Source: Syntrophales bacterium (lineage in GTDB: Bacteria; Desulfobacterota; Syntrophia; Syntrophales; UBA5619). Taken from it: a DNA stretch of 6,347 bases. Location: assembly GCA_028712015.1 (NCBI GenBank), contig JAQTRB010000101.1, positions 1 through 6,347 on the forward strand, given 5' to 3'. Shown one piece after another: positions 5,670-6,347 of the stretch. Numbering within the stretch: position 1 is the stretch's first letter; each line of letters starts with the position of its first letter. The notes under the pieces were generated by a model, which had not been told where the DNA came from, did no database searches, and saw only the letters and a program-made list of their open reading frames with translations. A program made the translations under genes and the position numbers.

Positions 5670-6347
5670 ATCCGATCGCGAACGCACCCCCCGCGACTTG
5701 CCGCCGGGAGTGAGCGTAAAAACGGAAGGCATGGCTCCGCTTGAGGATCGAGGCGGCTCCGCAGCTTGCCGCGGGGAGGTTCGATTTGTCCGCACCACCT
5801 GCCCTTACTGCGGAACGGGTTGCGGCGTCATCCTCAAGGTCGATGGGGACCGCGTGACCGGAACGCTGCCCGACAGGGAGCACCCCGTGAGCCGGGGGAC
5901 CCTCTGCATCAAGGGGTGGTCCGCCCACGAGTTTGTCGCCTCGCCCGACCGTCTGACGCAACCGTTGCTGAGGGACGGAGATTCCTTCCGCCCGATCCCC
6001 TGGGACGAGGCGATCGCGCTGGCCGCCGGCAAGCTGCGCGAGGCCGCGGACCGGCACGGTCCCGACGCGGTCGGGGGACTCTCTTCGGCCAAATGCACGA
6101 ACGAGGAGAATTACCTCTTCCAGCGGCTGATCCGCGCCGCCTTCCGGACCAACAACGTGGACCACTGCGCGCGACTCTGCCACGCCCCGACCACCGTCGC
6201 CATGGTCCAGACCCTGGGCAGCGGCGCGATGACCAACTCCATCGCCGATCTGGCGGGGGCCGACTTCATCCTCGTCATCGGATCGAACGCCGCCGAGAGC
6301 CACCCCGTCCTGATGGGGGAGATCTACAAGGCGATCGACCGCGGCGC
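5659..6347 (+). CDS. fdhA: Formate dehydrogenase alpha (catalytic) subunit, cysteine type, N-terminal fragment
   Basis: The frame stays open to the window edge (229 codons plus 2 nt), so the C-terminal two thirds are missing. Formate dehydrogenase alpha subunits interconvert formate and CO2 at a molybdenum or tungsten bis-pterin. A [4Fe-4S] site is formed by C48, C51, C55 and C83 (CPYCGTGC, then LCIKGW). K85 corresponds to the catalytic-region Lys44 of E. coli FdhF. SSAKCTNEENYLFQRLIRA and RTNNVDHCARLCHAPT match the active-site region: C174, encoded by TGC, takes the place of FdhF Sec140, and H175 matches His141. There is no twin-arginine signal, so the enzyme should be cytoplasmic. About 40 residues precede the first conserved segment (VRFVRTTCPYC), a poorly conserved extension rich in charged residues and Pro; a later start at 5731 would shorten it by 24 residues. 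Other molybdopterin oxidoreductases such as assimilatory nitrate reductase are less likely, given the CARLCH motif and the Hdr/MvhD context. Confidence 0.92.
   Translation, partial: MSVESDRERTPRDLPPGVSVKTEGMAPLEDRGGSAACRGEVRFVRTTCPYCGTGCGVILKVDGDRVTGTLPDREHPVSRGTLCIKGWSAHEFVASPDRLTQPLLRDGDSFRPIPWDEAIALAAGKLREAADRHGPDAVGGLSSAKCTNEENYLFQRLIRAAFRTNNVDHCARLCHAPTTVAMVQTLGSGAMTNSIADLAGADFILVIGSNAAESHPVLMGEIYKAIDRG

Noticed and set aside
6166..6195. Selenocysteine codon in the formate dehydrogenase active site
   Set aside because: The position matching FdhF Sec140 is TGC (Cys174). No in-frame TGA occurs in this fragment or in the MvhD-like gene.
1..6347. tRNA or rRNA genes, CRISPR arrays, insertion sequences, attachment sites
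   Set aside because: I looked for these and saw none. The sequence is almost wholly accounted for by the coding regions and the 466-720 leader.

Overview
The window is a GC-rich, fully plus-strand stretch of bacterial DNA that encodes an anaerobic electron-transfer gene cluster. The gene set (tungsten-type aldehyde:ferredoxin oxidoreductase family protein, two HdrA-like flavoproteins, MvhD-like protein, FrhB/FdhB-like iron-sulfur protein, formate dehydrogenase catalytic subunit) points to a strict anaerobe. A syntrophic or sulfate-reducing member of the former Deltaproteobacteria (Syntrophales-like) is my best guess. That assignment is inference from gene content; nothing in the window is a taxonomic marker.

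Layout. Positions 1-465 hold the last 154 codons of an AOR-family gene. A strong intrinsic terminator (472-515) ends that transcript. The 255-bp gap 466-720 holds the terminator plus a leader with a long, nearly continuous hairpin (654-705) just ahead of the next start codon. A tightly packed operon of six genes follows. It encodes a four-cluster NapG/MauM-type ferredoxin with a Tat-like N-terminus (721-1416); a short HdrA-like flavoprotein with an inserted two-cluster ferredoxin domain (1420-2640); a second HdrA with an N-terminal HdrA domain and a C-terminal ferredoxin domain (2628-4343); an MvhD-like [2Fe-2S] protein (4340-4801); an FrhB/FdhB-like iron-sulfur protein (4809-5669); and the N-terminal 229 codons of a cysteine-type, cytoplasmic formate dehydrogenase alpha subunit (5659 to the window edge). 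Successive genes overlap by 4-13 nt or are separated by 3-7 nt.

How the parts could work together. Formate would be oxidised (or CO2 reduced) at the molybdenum/tungsten site of the alpha subunit. Electrons would pass through the FrhB/FdhB-like protein and the MvhD-like protein to the HdrA flavin, the known site of electron bifurcation in Hdr complexes. No HdrB or HdrC (the CCG-domain disulfide reductase) is present in the window. Instead there are two HdrA-like proteins with complementary domain content and a NapG-like ferredoxin. The cluster may therefore be a formate-linked bifurcating or confurcating complex whose third redox partner is not the usual heterodisulfide. The AOR-family enzyme, or another partner outside the window, is a candidate. 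The architecture also recalls the class II benzoyl-CoA reductase (Bam) complex, which combines an AOR-family subunit with Hdr-like and MvhD-like subunits, but I cannot show that this cluster is Bam.
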